DNA of 64,000 bases from Gluconobacter kanchanaburiensis NBRC 103587 (lineage in GTDB: Bacteria; Pseudomonadota; Alphaproteobacteria; Acetobacterales; Acetobacteraceae). This document shows positions 62,967 to 64,000 of this stretch, one piece after another. The notes under the pieces were generated by a model that worked only from the letters and a program-made list of their open reading frames with translations, was not told where the DNA came from and did not search any database. Within the stretch, counting starts at the first letter, position 1. The number at the start of each line of letters is the position of its first letter. Made by a program: the position numbers and the translations under genes. Location of the stretch: contig NZ_BJVA01000002.1 of the NCBI RefSeq assembly GCF_007988905.1, positions 62,001 through 126,000 of the forward strand, written 5' to 3'.

Positions 62967-64000
62967 GTGACCCTGCCGCTTCGCAAGGCGCTTTTCCTGA
63001 GCGCCACCCTCCTTGGGCCCTCCCTTTCCGCCGTATCCGGCGCCTGTGCGGCACCTCATGCAAAACAGACGGGCGCGCAAACCGGACATTCCGTGCCGCC
63101 AAAACACTCCTTTCCGTCTGCCCGGCCAGTTCTGCACGAGGCAGCCCCACACAGACCGGCGCGCACGCCTGCTCCACAAAACCTTCAGTCGCATAACGCC
63201 GAAACGATTGCCGTCACGGCCCGACGGACGGACTTCGCCTTTGCCGCAGCACAGCATAGCCCGGACGCCGACACGCGCCTGACTGCCGACCGCCTGACCC
63301 AGCGCGGTGTCGTGACCCTGCGCGATCTGGAGCGCGTAGCCCCGAACCTGACGATCCAGTCCATCAACGGCACAGCCTCGACCAATTTCTACCTGCGCGG
63401 CGTCGGCTTCAACGACTTCACGATGAACAATATCCCGACCGTCATGACCTATTTCGATGACGTGCCATTCGCATTCTCAACCATGTCGAGCGGCCTGATG
63501 TTCGATCTGGCAGACGCCACCGTCACCCCGGGCCCGGTCGGCACCACACACGGCCAGTCCGACACAGGCGGCGAAGTCCGCCTCCGCACAGCCGACCCGA
63601 CCAGCACCCTGCATTACGGCGTCAGTCAGGACATCGCCTCCTACGCCCGCAGCCGGAGCGAGGCCTATATTTCCGGCCCGATCGCCAAGGGGCTGGATTT
63701 CCGTCTGGCCGGGCAGATCCGACAGGGCGGCGGCTGGCAGACCGACCCGCAGAACGGCGCCCATCTTGGAGACGCGGATTCCTATGCCCTTCGCGGCAAA
63801 CTACGCTGGCACTCGGACGACAACCGCACCACGATCCTGCTTTCCGGCCATTTCGTGCAGGACAACAGTCAGGTCGTCACCAGTCAGGCCGTCCACCGCC
63901 TGATCGGTACAGCCGCTCTCCCGCATCTTGACCAGACACAGGCCGAATGGTCCTCCCGTTCGCAATTCGACAAACTGATCGGACGCCCCGAAGGCCTCAA
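62967..64000 (+). CDS. TonB-dependent receptor, N-terminal part (runs off window)
   Basis: An open frame from a GTG at 62967 continues without stop to the right edge (344 codons visible). Signal-like N-terminus (LRKALFLSATLLGPSLSAVSGACA), TonB-box-like ETIAVTARRT (about residue 80), plug with DRLTQRGVVTLRDLERVAPNLTIQSINGTASTNFYLRGVGFND and the beginning of the barrel. The start is preceded by TGGAA. The plug fits receptors related to the FyuA/oligomer-type group rather than the large 998-residue receptor. It is divergent from the 60384-62756 receptor. Confidence 0.87.
   Translation, partial: MTLPLRKALFLSATLLGPSLSAVSGACAAPHAKQTGAQTGHSVPPKHSFPSARPVLHEAAPHRPARTPAPQNLQSHNAETIAVTARRTDFAFAAAQHSPDADTRLTADRLTQRGVVTLRDLERVAPNLTIQSINGTASTNFYLRGVGFNDFTMNNIPTVMTYFDDVPFAFSTMSSGLMFDLADATVTPGPVGTTHGQSDTGGEVRLRTADPTSTLHYGVSQDIASYARSRSEAYISGPIAKGLDFRLAGQIRQGGGWQTDPQNGAHLGDADSYALRGKLRWHSDDNRTTILLSGHFVQDNSQVVTSQAVHRLIGTAALPHLDQTQAEWSSRSQFDKLIGRPEGL

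Noticed and set aside
1-64000. tRNA, rRNA, CRISPR arrays, and cobalamin or SAM riboswitches
   Set aside because: No cloverleaf, repeat-spacer pattern or riboswitch core other than the two guanidine-I RNAs was recognised by reading the sequence; a formal scan was not possible.

Overview
The window is about 64 kb of G+C-rich (roughly 58-60 % by eye) bacterial chromosome. It looks like an acetic acid bacterium (Acetobacteraceae: Gluconobacter, Asaia or a relative). The grounds are the codon usage, several large TonB-dependent receptors, a Tat-type molybdo-hydroxylase, a DcaP-like porin, hopanoid/sterol-desaturase-like and MesD/MesX genes, and an IS5/IS427-type transposase relic. The species cannot be fixed from the sequence alone. 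I saw no rRNA, tRNA or CRISPR array.

Layout. 1-1693: end of an RND tripartite efflux operon (adaptor C-terminus and NodT/OprM-type outer-membrane lipoprotein). 1965-2704: decayed IS5-family transposase. 2727-4431 (minus): fatty-acid/sterol hydroxylase-superfamily protein plus an unrecognised two-TM protein. 4643-13652: a divergent guanidine-nitrogen locus. A biotin-dependent carboxylase of the urea/guanidine carboxylase family is on the minus strand. An APC permease, two DUF1989 proteins (carboxyguanidine deiminase subunits) and allophanate hydrolase AtzF are on the plus strand. The 588-bp divergent intergenic region carries TWO guanidine-I (ykkC) riboswitches, one facing each way, whose cores form a 62-bp inverted repeat with a single mismatch. 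Each is followed by a possible leader ORF that overlaps the start of the enzyme or permease gene. This is the most striking feature of the window.

13781-22979 (plus): LuxR-type response regulator with an atypical receiver domain (Glu at the phospho-acceptor site), TPR-sulfotransferase, DUF1636 Cys-rich protein, IorB-like molybdopterin hydroxylase without its usual 2Fe-2S partner, TonB receptor and beta-propeller lipoprotein. 23050-24060 (minus): an SDR and a fragment of a second SDR. 24695-31806 (plus): bacterial alpha-2-macroglobulin lacking the thioester, translationally coupled to PBP1C. 31841-35951 (minus): deoxyribose catabolism (deoK, deoP, deoX, deoC). 36175-39191: MetR with the convergent folate-independent methionine synthase pair MesD/MesX; an exact MetR-type box lies upstream of mesX. 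39871-47299 (minus): TonB receptor, secreted zinc metalloprotease and secreted amidohydrolase, which look like a peptide-scavenging set. 47463-49462 (minus): two nitrilase-superfamily amidases. 49999-51993: porin. 52009-57553 (minus): CusCBA/CzcCBA-type heavy-metal RND efflux operon. 57698-58381: PiuC-like Fe(II)/2-oxoglutarate hydroxylase. 58571-60328: PAS-GGDEF-EAL protein. 60384-62756 (minus) and 62967-64000 (plus, cut by the window end): two divergent TonB receptors sharing a short intergenic region with a 15-bp palindrome.

How the parts work together. The guanidine locus forms a closed pathway: guanidine uptake, carboxylation to carboxyguanidine, deimination to allophanate, then hydrolysis to ammonia and CO2, with both arms under ligand-responsive RNA control. 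Other blocks deal with outer-membrane import (at least four TonB receptors), metal efflux, deoxyribose use and methionine synthesis. The window therefore reads as a nutrient-scavenging accessory region with few core housekeeping genes.
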